A stretch of 64,000 bases of DNA, taken from NCBI GenBank assembly GCA_003153055.1, contig PMBV01000034.1:23583-87582 (forward strand), written 5' to 3'. Positions within the stretch are counted from its first letter, which is position 1; every line of letters starts with the position of its first letter. Below the pieces are notes generated by a model, which worked only from the letters and a program-made list of their open reading frames with translations, did no database searches and was not told the DNA's origin. Below are positions 53,902 through 62,311 of this stretch, in pieces. Both the position numbers and the translations under genes were made by a program. The DNA comes from Myxococcales bacterium (lineage in GTDB: Bacteria; Myxococcota; Myxococcia; Myxococcales; Myxococcaceae).

Positions 53902-54408
53902 ATGGAGCGCACCTCGCTTGCCCGACGACCCTGTTCCATCGCCCGCGCTCTCGACCAGCTCGGTGACGCGTGGAGCGTGCTGATCCTCCGCGATGTCTTC
54001 CTCGGTGCGCATCGGTTCGCCGAGCTCGAGGCCGAGCTGGGCATCGCGCCGAACATCTTGTCGCGGCGACTGGCGACCCTGACCCGGCACGGGCTGCTCG
54101 AGCAGCGGAGGTACTCTCGGCGCCCCTCGCGGTCGGAGTACGTGCTGACCCAGAAAGGCGAAGACGTCTTGCCGGTGCTCCTCACGCTGGCCGCGTGGGG
54201 AGGCCGCTGGCTGGCTCCCGATGGGCTGCCGCTGGTGACCATCGACCTCGAGACGGGCAAGCCGGTCGACCCGATCCTCGTCGACCGAGTCACCGGGAAG
54301 CCGCTGGTGCCCGGAGGCGTCGCCGTGGTGGCGGGCCCCAAGGCGCCACGGGCCATGCGAGCCTTGCTCACCACGCCGCGAGTGTTCGCGGGAAGGGAAC
54401 CATCATGA
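53902..54408 (+). CDS. HxlR-family transcriptional regulator
   Basis: 168 aa from ATG 53902 (GTG 53893 adds three residues). The winged helix is standard: RPCSIARALDQLGDAWSVLI, LRDVFLGAHRFAELEAELGI and LSRRLATLTRHGLLEQRRY. Cys14 precedes the helix, as in redox-sensing HxlR proteins. A C-terminal extension of some 50 residues (DPILVDRVTGKPLVPGGVAV) is longer than the usual 110-130 aa family. Coupled to fabF by an ATGA overlap, so it is likely its regulator. Confidence 0.9.
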   Translation: MERTSLARRPCSIARALDQLGDAWSVLILRDVFLGAHRFAELEAELGIAPNILSRRLATLTRHGLLEQRRYSRRPSRSEYVLTQKGEDVLPVLLTLAAWGGRWLAPDGLPLVTIDLETGKPVDPILVDRVTGKPLVPGGVAVVAGPKAPRAMRALLTTPRVFAGREPS

Positions 54409-55661
54409 GGCGCGTCGTCATCACCGGCATGGGCCTGGTGACACCGCTCGGGGCCGGCGTGGAGCACGTGTGGCGCAGACTCGTCGAGGGGCACAGCGGT
54501 ATCAGCCCCATCACCCGCTTCGACGTGAGCGACCTCCCTTCGAAGATCGCCGGGCAGGTGCCACACGGGAAGGCCGAGGGAGCGCTCGACCTCGAGGCGC
54601 TCTTCGACTCGCAAGAGCGGCGCCGCCTGGACCCGTTCCTGCTCTATGCCATCGCCGCGGCCGTCGAGGCGGTGACGGACGCGGGCTGGCAGGCGCCTCC
54701 CGAGCACTCACGAGAACGCACGGGAGTGCTCCTCGGCTCGGGCATCGGCGGCTTCGAGCGCATCGCCGAGAACGCCCTGCTGTTGCGCGACAAGGGCCCG
54801 CGCCGCATCTCGCCCTTCTTCATTCCCATGACGCTCATCAACGAAGCGTCCGGCCTGGTGTCGATGCGGTACGGCTTTCGCGGACCGTGCCACGCGGTGG
54901 TGACGGCGTGCGCGACGGGGGCCAACGCCATCGGCGACGCTGCCCGCCTCATCGAGTACGGAGACGCCGAGGTGATGATCGCCGGAGGTGCCGAGGCGGC
55001 CACCACCCGGCTCGCCCTCGCCGGCTTCGCGGCCATGCGAGCTCTCTCCACCGAGTTCAACGCCACGCCGGCCGAGGCCTCGAGACCGTGGGACAAGCGA
55101 CGCGACGGGTTCGTCTCGGCGGAGGGCGCCGGGGTCGTGGTGCTCGAGGAGCGAGCGCACGCGTTGGCTCGAGGCGCGAAGGTGTACGCAGAGGTGACGG
55201 GCTACGGCCTCTCGGGCGACGCCTACCACGTGAGCGCACCGGATCCCGAAGCTGGCGGGGCGCTCCGAGCGATGCGGCGGGCCCTCGAGGTCGCCCGGCT
55301 CCGCCCCGAGCAGTTGGGCTACGTCAACGCCCACGCCACCTCGACGCCGGTGGGCGACCCGGTCGAGCTCAAAGCGCTCCGGCAGTTGCTGGGGGAGGCG
55401 GTGGGAAAGGTGCCGGTGTCCTCGACCAAGTCCTCCATCGGGCACCTGTTGGGAGCCGCGGGCGCCGTCGAGGCCATCTTCACGGTGCTGGCCCTGAGAG
55501 ACCAGGTGGCGCCGCCGACGCTCAACCTCGAGGAGCCCGATGGCGCCGAGGGCTTCGATCTCGTCCCCAAGGTGGCGAAGGCCATCAGCCTCGAGCACGC
55601 GATGTCGAACTCCTTCGGCTTCGGCGGCTCCAATGTGTCGCTGGTCTTCAGCCGCGGGTGA
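54405..55661 (+). CDS. fabF: Beta-ketoacyl-ACP synthase II-like enzyme
   Basis: 418 aa, near the FabF length of 413. Catalytic triad C169 (VVTACATGANA), H310 (VNAHATSTPVGD) and H347 (SSIGHLLGAAG), equivalent to C163-H303-H340 of E. coli FabF. N-terminus RRVVITGMGLVTPLG. It elongates acyl-ACP with malonyl-ACP in the cytoplasm. It is not in a normal fab cluster: no ACP, FabD or FabG is adjacent, and its only coupled gene is the HxlR regulator. It may be an inducible second ketosynthase for membrane adjustment or a specialised lipid. Confidence 0.95.
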   Translation: MRRVVITGMGLVTPLGAGVEHVWRRLVEGHSGISPITRFDVSDLPSKIAGQVPHGKAEGALDLEALFDSQERRRLDPFLLYAIAAAVEAVTDAGWQAPPEHSRERTGVLLGSGIGGFERIAENALLLRDKGPRRISPFFIPMTLINEASGLVSMRYGFRGPCHAVVTACATGANAIGDAARLIEYGDAEVMIAGGAEAATTRLALAGFAAMRALSTEFNATPAEASRPWDKRRDGFVSAEGAGVVVLEERAHALARGAKVYAEVTGYGLSGDAYHVSAPDPEAGGALRAMRRALEVARLRPEQLGYVNAHATSTPVGDPVELKALRQLLGEAVGKVPVSSTKSSIGHLLGAAGAVEAIFTVLALRDQVAPPTLNLEEPDGAEGFDLVPKVAKAISLEHAMSNSFGFGGSNVSLVFSRG

Positions 55662-55663
55662 TT

Positions 55664-55885
55664 CTACTTCACGTCGTCCGTCACCCTGGCGAGGATCTCC
55701 ACGCCCAGGGCGCCGATGAGCACCGTGCCCACCACGAACTGTCCGCCGAGGCCCAGGCTCAACAGCGAGCCGCCCACCGCGTCTGGGTAGAGCATGCCGC
55801 CGATGGAGAGGACGGTGACCGCCAGCGCCACCACTCGCAACACCCGGCGCCAGAGGGGAATCGATGATGGCACGTCAAGGAGCAT
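55664..55885 (-). CDS. Small two-TM membrane protein
   Basis: 73 aa from ATG 55885. Two hydrophobic helices (about 14-33 and 40-63: VVALAVTVLSIGGMLYPDAV, GLGGQFVVGTVLIGALGVEI). The longer frame upstream is Arg/Ser-rich and unlikely to be coded. Convergent with fabF. The family is not recognised. The two-helix hairpin is clear but there is no support from homology. Confidence 0.55.
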   Translation of the reverse strand: MLLDVPSSIPLWRRVLRVVALAVTVLSIGGMLYPDAVGGSLLSLGLGGQFVVGTVLIGALGVEILARVTDDVK

Positions 55886-56158
55886 CGCCACGACAGGGGC
55901 CGGGCGCAAGCACCAACGGGCGACTGAAGGCCTTGGGGCTCCGGTCCCGCGTGACGTCCGGCAATTCTTGCCTGCCCCCTTCTCAGTACTTGAGATTCTA
56001 CGAAAGCTCGCGCGGTGTATGAGAAGAGCGCCCGCGGACCGCGCGGTGTCTGACCTGAGAACACGAGTGGGCACCCCGATTGGCGACGAATCCCATCGGC
56101 CTTACCACTTGACAGCCCAGCACCGGGGACCCGAGGCTCACCCTCAGGAGAATTCCAC

Positions 56159-57781
56159 ATGAAACACACCCGTCGAACCTCTGCCGCGCCGTTCATCGTC
56201 GCTCTGGCCTCCGCGCTCCTCGCCGGGTGCGATGGAGGTACTCCAAGCGTGGGTCAGCCAGGAGCGGAGGCCGCGACCTCGGAGGCGTTGGGCGACCAGA
56301 CCGTCGCATGGGTGATGTCGTACTTCGGGCCAGACCAAGACTTGCCGAATGACTCGTTGCACCTCGCCTACAGCACCGATGGACTGCACTGGACAAGCCT
56401 CAACGGTGGCCAGGCCGTCTACCAGGCGCCCACCACCATTCAGAGCATCGCCGGCTCAGGGCATATCCGCGACCCCTTCATCCTGCGCAAGAACGACGGA
56501 ACCTTCGTCTACCTCGCGACCGACTGGACCTTGGCCGTCAACGACGGGAATTACTGGAATCACCCGAGCGGTCGAATCTTCGTCGCCGACTCCAAGGACC
56601 TGGTCACCTTCACGAACCCCCGCTTCCTGACGCTCGCCACCACCTTGGGGACGAACACCCAGCCGCACGCCTGGGCCCCGGAGGCCACCTACGACTCGGT
56701 GCGAGGCCAATACGCCATTGTCTGGTCAGGCAACGCCGACCGGAATCGCACCTACGTCAGCTACACGAAGGACTTCGTGAAGCTGGTGAATTCGACACCC
56801 CAAGTGCTGTTTGACCCGGGTTACGACGACATCGACGCCACCATCACCCAATACAATGGCCGCAACTATCTCTTCTACAAAGACGAGACGGGCACCGGTA
56901 AAGACATCCAGGTCGCTCGCTCATCGGGAGTCGCCCTCGCGCCGGGGACCTTCACCCGCATCTCGCCCAACTACCTGACCCGCGGGAACCAGCAACAGGT
57001 GATGCAGGGAACCGAGGGCCCGTTGGTCCTCGCGGTTCCCGGGCAGCGCCGGTGGTACCTCTATGCCGACTACTACGGCAACGGCGGCGTCTTTGGCTGC
57101 TGGACGACGACCGACCTGAACGCGGACCCGGCGACCTGGACGAAGTTGGTCAGCGGGACCGACTTCTCGCTCCCCGCCGGGGTACGCCACGCGAACACGG
57201 TGCGGGTGACCAAGGCGCAGCTCGACACGCTCAAGGCGCAGTACCGGGTCACGCTCCTGAAGACCAGCTACTCCGAGGGCGGCGTCCCCTTCTACCTGGC
57301 CCACTCATGGTCACACGGGATGATCACGACCCTCGGCGACCGGAGCAACGGCCAGCTCTCAGGTGATTTCGTTTGGCGCGCGGTACCGGGGTTGGTCAAC
57401 CCGGCCGATGCCAGCCTCGTCTCGTTCGAGTCGGTCACCTACCCCGGGCACTTCTTGCGGATCGACAGCGCCAACCCCATCCGGTGGCCCACTGGAAGCA
57501 GCGCCTCGGCAGCCAATCGGGGCTACGGCCTGGATTGGTTCGCCGCGGCCGAGAAGACCGACCTCCTCTGGCTCGACGCCTCCGACGGCAGCGCGGTCTT
57601 CAAGGGCGACGCCACCTTCCGCCGGGTGCCGGGGCTCAACGGGAGCACCGGCATGGTGTCGTTGCAATGGTACGCCGACAGCACGCGGTACCTGCGCCAC
57701 GCCAACTACCAGGTGCTGGCGACCCCGACCGTCGATGCCCAACAGCAGACGGACGCCTCGTTCACGCTCGAGGTGCAGTAG
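56159..57781 (+). CDS. GH43-family arabinosidase/xylosidase-like lipoprotein with AbfB module
   Basis: 540 aa. CAGGAG precedes the ATG. The lipobox is LLAGC (Cys22). The catalytic five-bladed propeller (about 45-370) has the GH43 acids: base Asp in HIRDPFILRKNDG, a pKa-tuning Asp in DDIDATITQY and the acid Glu in MQGTEGPLVL, with WAPEATYDSV the usual Glu strand. An AbfB (CBM42-type) arabinose-binding domain fills the C-terminus (FVWRAVPGLVNPADASLVSF, YPGHFLRIDS, LRHANYQV). It would debranch plant arabinoxylan or similar glycan at the cell surface. Confidence 0.93.
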   Translation: MKHTRRTSAAPFIVALASALLAGCDGGTPSVGQPGAEAATSEALGDQTVAWVMSYFGPDQDLPNDSLHLAYSTDGLHWTSLNGGQAVYQAPTTIQSIAGSGHIRDPFILRKNDGTFVYLATDWTLAVNDGNYWNHPSGRIFVADSKDLVTFTNPRFLTLATTLGTNTQPHAWAPEATYDSVRGQYAIVWSGNADRNRTYVSYTKDFVKLVNSTPQVLFDPGYDDIDATITQYNGRNYLFYKDETGTGKDIQVARSSGVALAPGTFTRISPNYLTRGNQQQVMQGTEGPLVLAVPGQRRWYLYADYYGNGGVFGCWTTTDLNADPATWTKLVSGTDFSLPAGVRHANTVRVTKAQLDTLKAQYRVTLLKTSYSEGGVPFYLAHSWSHGMITTLGDRSNGQLSGDFVWRAVPGLVNPADASLVSFESVTYPGHFLRIDSANPIRWPTGSSASAANRGYGLDWFAAAEKTDLLWLDASDGSAVFKGDATFRRVPGLNGSTGMVSLQWYADSTRYLRHANYQVLATPTVDAQQQTDASFTLEVQ

Positions 57782-58196
57782 GAGCGATCCACTGCTGCTC
57801 AGCGGCCGCGCGGTCCCTCCGGCAGCTCCAGGTCAGAGCCACCGCCGCACTGAGAACCAGGAGCGCGCCACCGGTCGCGAGCCGCCGCCGGGCTCCGGGT
57901 AGGCCCGTTGCGCCCTCGAGTTGCCTCGTCGAAGGCCAAGCCCTAACGCTCGGGCCCCCTCGGTGGTCTTGATGGCGGACCCGCCGCTCCGGGGGCTCAA
58001 AGAGCACTCCACAGCGCCTTTCGTCCCTCGGGGCGCGCGGATCCGCTCGTCGGTGTGTGTCCAAACTTCCGCGTCAGACGATTGACACCCCACAGCTCAA
58101 GGCGCCGCGGTTTTGTGCCGATGATGCTTGTACACGACAAGGCGCTGTGGAGCGGCGGAGCTGACGTGCAGCTCCACCCTGTCGGTAGGAGCTCCC
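57782..58196. other. No gene recognised
   Basis: 415 bases between the GH43 gene and the small helical protein gene. A minus-strand open frame ends in a hydrophobic stretch near 57790-57870 but is otherwise Arg/Gly-rich and has no ribosome binding site. The region before 58197 contains a good TAGGAG ribosome binding site for that gene. Confidence 0.45.
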
Positions 58197-58778
58197 ATGC
58201 AGTTGAGCATCGTCGGAAGCAGTGTCGCCTCACAGCAGGTGTCGTCCGCCCAGAGCCTCGCGATCGACCAAGGGCCTTCCGTGCCCTCGGACCAGGGCTC
58301 GACGTCCGGCCCCGCGGGGCTGTTCAAGAAGCTCGAGGCGCTCGCCAAGAGCGACCCGGCAAAGTTCAAAGAGCTCACCGCCCAGATGGCGGAGAAAGTG
58401 AAGGAAGCGGCCGACGCGGCGACCGACACCAACGAGAAGAAGATGCTGACCGGGCTGGCCTCCAAGTTCTCCGAGGCGAGCCAGACCGGCGACGCCAGCG
58501 GCCTCAAGCCCCCTGAGAGCGGAGGGAGGCCGAGGCCGTCGGGGCCGCCACCGGACAACTCGGCCAGCGCCAGCTCCACGTCGTCCACCTCGAGCAGCAG
58601 CACGCAGACGTATGACCCGGCCGACACCAACGAAGACGGGTCCGTCAGCGTGGCAGAGCAGTTGGCGTACGAGGCCAAGCGCGCCTCCCGCGCCGAGCAG
58701 GCCTACACGCACACGATGGACTCGGCGACGGAGAGCCGTGCCCACGAGCTCTTCGCAACGCTCCAGTCGCTCCAGTAG
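58197..58778 (+). CDS. Small helical protein, paralogue of 43929-44342
   Basis: 193 aa from ATG 58197, TAGGAG ribosome binding site. It starts MQLSIVGSSVASQQ, then a helical part (LFKKLEALAKSDPAKFKELT, MAEKVKEAADAATDTNEKKM, LTGLASKFSEASQTGDASGL), a Ser/Pro-rich linker and a tail containing DPADTNEDGSVSVAEQLAYE, an EF-hand-like loop (D-T-N-E-D-G-S-V). No signal peptide. It shares the N-terminal motif and helix layout with the protein at 43929-44342. Function unknown; calcium binding is possible. Confidence 0.7.
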   Translation: MQLSIVGSSVASQQVSSAQSLAIDQGPSVPSDQGSTSGPAGLFKKLEALAKSDPAKFKELTAQMAEKVKEAADAATDTNEKKMLTGLASKFSEASQTGDASGLKPPESGGRPRPSGPPPDNSASASSTSSTSSSSTQTYDPADTNEDGSVSVAEQLAYEAKRASRAEQAYTHTMDSATESRAHELFATLQSLQ

Positions 58779-58882
58779 GCAATTGCTGGGCCCGGCCCTG
58801 ACTCCTATACTCGCGTGAACGCCGCACGCGCCCGCCCAGCAGACCGACATGGACGGCGGGCTCAAACCCATCGGAGTCGACC

Positions 58883-60655
58883 GTGATTTATCGCGCCCCA
58901 GTCAAGGACATGCTGTTCACCATGAAGGAGCTCGCCGGCCTCGACGAGCTCACGAAGCTGCCGGGCTTCGAGGACGCCGGAGAAGAGACCGCCGCCACGG
59001 TCCTGGCCGCGTCCGCCAAGCTCACCGAGGACGTGGTGGCTCCCTTGAACGCCACCGGAGACAAGAACCCCTCGTCCTTCAAAGACGGTCAGGTCACCAC
59101 CACCCCCGGGTTCAAAGACGCCTTCCAACAGTACGTCGAGGGCGGGTGGCAAGGCGTGCAGCACCCGCCTGCGCTGGGCGGCCAAGGGCTCCCCAAGCTC
59201 ATCAGCGCCGCCTGCATGGAGATGCTCGACAGCGCAAACCTGAGCTTCGCGCTCTGTCCGCTCCTCACCGACGGGGCCATCGAGGCGCTCCTGGTGGCGG
59301 GCACGCCGGAGCAGCAGCAGGCCTACGTGCCGAACCTCATCGCCGGGAAGTGGACCGGCACGATGAACCTCACCGAGCCGCAGGCGGGCTCCGACCTGGC
59401 GCTGGTGAGCACCCGAGCCGACCCGGGTGGCGACGGCACCTACCGGCTCCATGGCACCAAGGTCTTCATCACCTACGGAGAGCACGACCTCTCCGAGAAC
59501 ATCATTCACCTGGTGCTGGCCCGCGTGGCTGGGGCGCCAGAAGGGGTGAAGGGCATCAGCCTCTTCATCTGCCCCAAGGTCCTCGCCGACGGCACCCGCA
59601 ATGACATTCAATGCGTGAGCATCGAGCACAAACTAGGCATCAAGGCCAGCCCAACCGCCGTGCTGCAGTTCGGAGACGCCGATGGCGCGGTGGGCTACCT
59701 GGTGGGCAAGGAGAACCGGGGGCTGGAGTACATGTTTGTGATGATGAATGCCGCTCGGTACGCGGTGGGCGTGCAGGGCGTTGGCGTGGCGGAGCGCGCC
59801 TACCAGGGCGCGGTGGCCTATGCCCGGGAGCGCATTCAGGGGAGGCCTCTGGACGGCTCCCTTCCCGGCGCCGGGCCGATCATCAACCACCCCGACGTCC
59901 GCCGAATGCTGATGACCATGCGCGCCCTCACCGAGGGGAGCCGAGCCATGGCCCTGGTGGCGGCGGCGATGCACGACGTGGCCCACGCCCACCCAGACGA
60001 GGCGGTGCGGGCTCGCAACCAGGCCGCCTACGAGTTCTTGGTCCCCCTGGTGAAGGGCTTCTCCACCGAGATGAGCGTGGAGGTCGCGAGCCTGGGCATC
60101 CAGGTGCGCGGCGGCGCCGGATACATCGAGGAGAGCGGCGCGCCGCAGCTCATGCGAGACGCGCGCATCCTCTCCATCTACGAGGGCACCACAGCCATCC
60201 AGGCCAACGACCTCGTGGGGCGCAAGACGATGCGCGACGGCGGTCGGACGGCGCGGGCGCTCGCTGGCATGATGGAGGAGACCGAAGCCGCGCTTCAGAC
60301 ACAGGGAGGCACGGCCGTGGTGGTCGCTGCCCGACTGGGAACCGCCCGAAAGGCGTTCCTCGAGGTGGTGGACTTCGTGCTCAAGCACGGAAAGAGCAAC
60401 CCCAACGCGGTGTTCGCCGGCGCGGTGCCGTACCTGATGCTGACCTCCCAGCTGGTCGCCGGCTGGCAACTGGCGCGCGGGTTGCTGGCCGCCGAGCGGA
60501 GCCTCGCCCGAGGGGTAGACGCCGACTTCATGCGGGCCAAGGTGGTGACCGCCCGCTTCTTCGCCGACCACGTGTTGAGCCAGGCACAGAGCTGGCGAGA
60601 CCGGGTGGTGGAGGGCGCCTCCAGCATCACGGATCTTTCCCTGGACTCCTTCTGA
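58883..60655 (+). CDS. Acyl-CoA dehydrogenase
   Basis: 590 aa, GTG start with GGAG 6 bases upstream. Length and layout match the large three-domain acyl-CoA dehydrogenase type with an extra C-terminal domain (about 590 aa). FAD/substrate motifs: MNLTEPQAGSDLALVSTRA, GTKVFITYGEHDLSENIIHL, ENRGLEYMFVMMNAARYAVG, GGAGYIEESGAPQLMRDARI and the catalytic base Glu434 in IYEGTTAIQ. It oxidises acyl-CoA to enoyl-CoA in beta-oxidation or related lipid turnover. Chain-length preference cannot be told. Single-gene unit. Confidence 0.95.
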   Translation: MIYRAPVKDMLFTMKELAGLDELTKLPGFEDAGEETAATVLAASAKLTEDVVAPLNATGDKNPSSFKDGQVTTTPGFKDAFQQYVEGGWQGVQHPPALGGQGLPKLISAACMEMLDSANLSFALCPLLTDGAIEALLVAGTPEQQQAYVPNLIAGKWTGTMNLTEPQAGSDLALVSTRADPGGDGTYRLHGTKVFITYGEHDLSENIIHLVLARVAGAPEGVKGISLFICPKVLADGTRNDIQCVSIEHKLGIKASPTAVLQFGDADGAVGYLVGKENRGLEYMFVMMNAARYAVGVQGVGVAERAYQGAVAYARERIQGRPLDGSLPGAGPIINHPDVRRMLMTMRALTEGSRAMALVAAAMHDVAHAHPDEAVRARNQAAYEFLVPLVKGFSTEMSVEVASLGIQVRGGAGYIEESGAPQLMRDARILSIYEGTTAIQANDLVGRKTMRDGGRTARALAGMMEETEAALQTQGGTAVVVAARLGTARKAFLEVVDFVLKHGKSNPNAVFAGAVPYLMLTSQLVAGWQLARGLLAAERSLARGVDADFMRAKVVTARFFADHVLSQAQSWRDRVVEGASSITDLSLDSF

Positions 60656-60668
60656 AGTCGAGGCTGAT

Positions 60669-60689
60669 GCGACGGAGCGCTTCCGTCGC
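60669..60689. terminator. Hairpin between convergent genes
   Basis: GCGACGGA-GCGCT-TCCGTCGC: perfect 8-base arms with a 5-base loop, between the acyl-CoA dehydrogenase (+) and the SGRPNP gene (-). No T-run follows, so it may be weak or serve both directions. Confidence 0.45.
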
Positions 60690-60711
60690 GGGGCCCCGGG
60701 TCACGACTGGT

Positions 60712-61053
60712 TCATGACCGGGCGAGGAGCGCGGCCATCGATGGGTCATGCTCCTCGGCCAGGCGCACCAACGTCGCCTCGAGCGCGCACGAGGGATCGC
60801 TCAAAGCGGTATCCACACCCTCGCCCCGAGCCAGCACCACGTCGCGGTACACGATGAGCTCGCGCCAGGGGTCAAGCTCACCTGCCTCGAGCGAGACGGC
60901 GAACCCGCGATAGCCGAGCCCGTCGGGTCGCTTCGACGGCCGCGAGGTTCGCGCGTGTCGCCGAACCACGGCGACGACCCGCGCGGCCTCGTCCTCCCCG
61001 AGTAGCCAGCTCGGATTCGGGCGCCCACTGAAGATGTCGACGACGATGCGCAT
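60712..61053 (-). CDS. Short SGRPNP-motif protein, paralogue of the N-terminus of 61074-61970
   Basis: 113 aa from ATG 61053. N-terminus MRIVVDIFSGRPNPSWLLGE matches the first residues of the upstream protein (INVTVSVFSGRPNPTWVLDE), and both continue with GLGFRG/GLGYRG and an acidic stretch. So it is a stand-alone version of one domain. The family is not recognised. Last gene of the minus-strand DUF2589 operon, 20 bases after the larger paralogue. Confidence 0.75.
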   Translation of the reverse strand: MRIVVDIFSGRPNPSWLLGEDEAARVVAVVRRHARTSRPSKRPDGLGYRGFAVSLEAGELDPWRELIVYRDVVLARGEGVDTALSDPSCALEATLVRLAEEHDPSMAALLARS

Positions 61054-61073
61054 GTCGGCCTCGACACCCTGGT

Positions 61074-61970
61074 CTATGCGATCTGCTGGCTCTTGCACCC
61101 GTAAAGATAGCCACAGAAGACCGTGTAGTCGCCCCGGTCGGCGTTCTCGGGGTCATTGATGACGTGGCCGCTGTTGTCGGTATTCTTTGCAGCGTCATGA
61201 CCCGGCTTGTGTCCCCAGAAGCCCTCGGTGCACTTGCGGTACCAGTGGAAGTCCTGCCCGGGAGCGATCACGAGCGCCATGAGCCAGCGAGGGTACTCCG
61301 ACGCGGGGAAGCAGCTGCCGGCCTGATGGAGCCCGTCGGACAGTGACGCGGCCGTGAGTGCCGCGCAGGTGAACGCCGTGTATTGATGCCCCGTCGCAAG
61401 CCCTGGCTGCGCGAAGGTATTGGTCCGACGGTTGCTCGCGTAGTTGTAGCAATTGTTCTTGTCCATGTAGGGCTGGGAGTTCCAGGGAGTCGTGTCGTAG
61501 GCCGCCGTCTCGATGGTACACGCGTCGAGAACGCCGGCCTTCGGCGCCCCTGACCCGAGCGTCGACCTGGTCGAGCCCCGAGGAGACCAGGCCAACTGCT
61601 TGTGAAGGAGTTGCTGCAATGCGGCGTCGAGCGGCGTGGCCCCGGCCGCCGCGCGCCCCCCCTTGGCGAACGTGGTGCCCAGCATGCCCGCAATGAAGCG
61701 CTCGGCGACCTCGAGGGCCTTCGATTCGTCATCGGAGGCTCCGTGCGCGATCCTGAACGACGGCGGGAGCCCATAGGCGCGCGCCTGGTCATCCCTCTGA
61801 AATTCAATGTCGATGCCGCGAAATCCGAGCCCATCGAACCCAGCCTCTCGGTTCCTCAGCACCCCCCGATGGAGCGCGATCTCCTTCAGGAGCGGCAGCG
61901 CCTCTCCCTCGTCGAGTACCCAGGTTGGATTCGGACGACCTGAGAAGACACTCACGGTCACGTTGATCAT
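61074..61970 (-). CDS. SGRPNP domain plus NNCYNYA-motif C-terminal domain
   Basis: 298 aa from ATG 61970 with GGGGGAG upstream. Residues 1-75 are the SGRPNP domain shared with the next gene. Residues about 165-298 hold DKNNCYNYASN (C174), FHWYRK (H242), WGHKPGHDA, GHVINDPENA (D273) and YTVFCGYLYGC. A Cys, a His and an Asp in this order, with the NC start of a helix and HW strand, resemble papain/NlpC-type cysteine peptidase folds, but I do not know the family as an enzyme. Extra cysteines (C151, C202, C220, C247, C286, C292) may form disulfides. No signal peptide. Confidence 0.75.
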   Translation of the reverse strand: MINVTVSVFSGRPNPTWVLDEGEALPLLKEIALHRGVLRNREAGFDGLGFRGIDIEFQRDDQARAYGLPPSFRIAHGASDDESKALEVAERFIAGMLGTTFAKGGRAAAGATPLDAALQQLLHKQLAWSPRGSTRSTLGSGAPKAGVLDACTIETAAYDTTPWNSQPYMDKNNCYNYASNRRTNTFAQPGLATGHQYTAFTCAALTAASLSDGLHQAGSCFPASEYPRWLMALVIAPGQDFHWYRKCTEGFWGHKPGHDAAKNTDNSGHVINDPENADRGDYTVFCGYLYGCKSQQIA

Positions 61971-62039
61971 TGGCTCCCCCTTTGTGTTAACGACTGACTG
62001 ACTGCCCATCATGGCCCTGCGACAGCCGACCACCTCGAC

Positions 62040-62282
62040 TCAGAGGCTCTGCTTCCTCATGACCTGAACGCTCTCGTCTGCGTTCCTCAGATCCTGAAGC
62101 AACTCGATCATCCGGGTGCATTGGCTCTTGTCCATCTCGAGCACCAACCCGCACCCGGGGCAGTCGATGGCCTGAACGCTCAGAAACGCAGGGAGCGAGA
62201 GTCGAATGTGCAAACCACATTGCGGGCACGGAAAACCTGGCGCGTGCGTCAGCTCCCGTTGCGCGTGTTCTTTCTCAGCCAT
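62040..62282 (-). CDS. Small zinc-ribbon protein
   Basis: 80 aa from ATG 62282 with a perfect AAAGGAGG ribosome binding site. Two CPxCG knuckles, CPQCG (C19/C22) and CPGCG (C41/C44), form a zinc ribbon with a long hydrophobic loop between (IRLSLPAFLSVQ); a charged helix follows. It sits between the DUF2589 gene and the NNCYNYA gene, 29 bases from the former. Function is unknown; likely an adapter in the same system. Confidence 0.85.
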   Translation of the reverse strand: MAEKEHAQRELTHAPGFPCPQCGLHIRLSLPAFLSVQAIDCPGCGLVLEMDKSQCTRMIELLQDLRNADESVQVMRKQSL

Positions 62283-62311
62283 GGTGCCTCCTTTGACGTG
62301 TTTGACCTGCT

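Noticed and set aside
57762..58064. 100-aa minus-strand frame with a hydrophobic stretch
   Set aside because: No ribosome binding site, overlaps the GH43 end, and is Arg/Gly-rich outside the one hydrophobic stretch.
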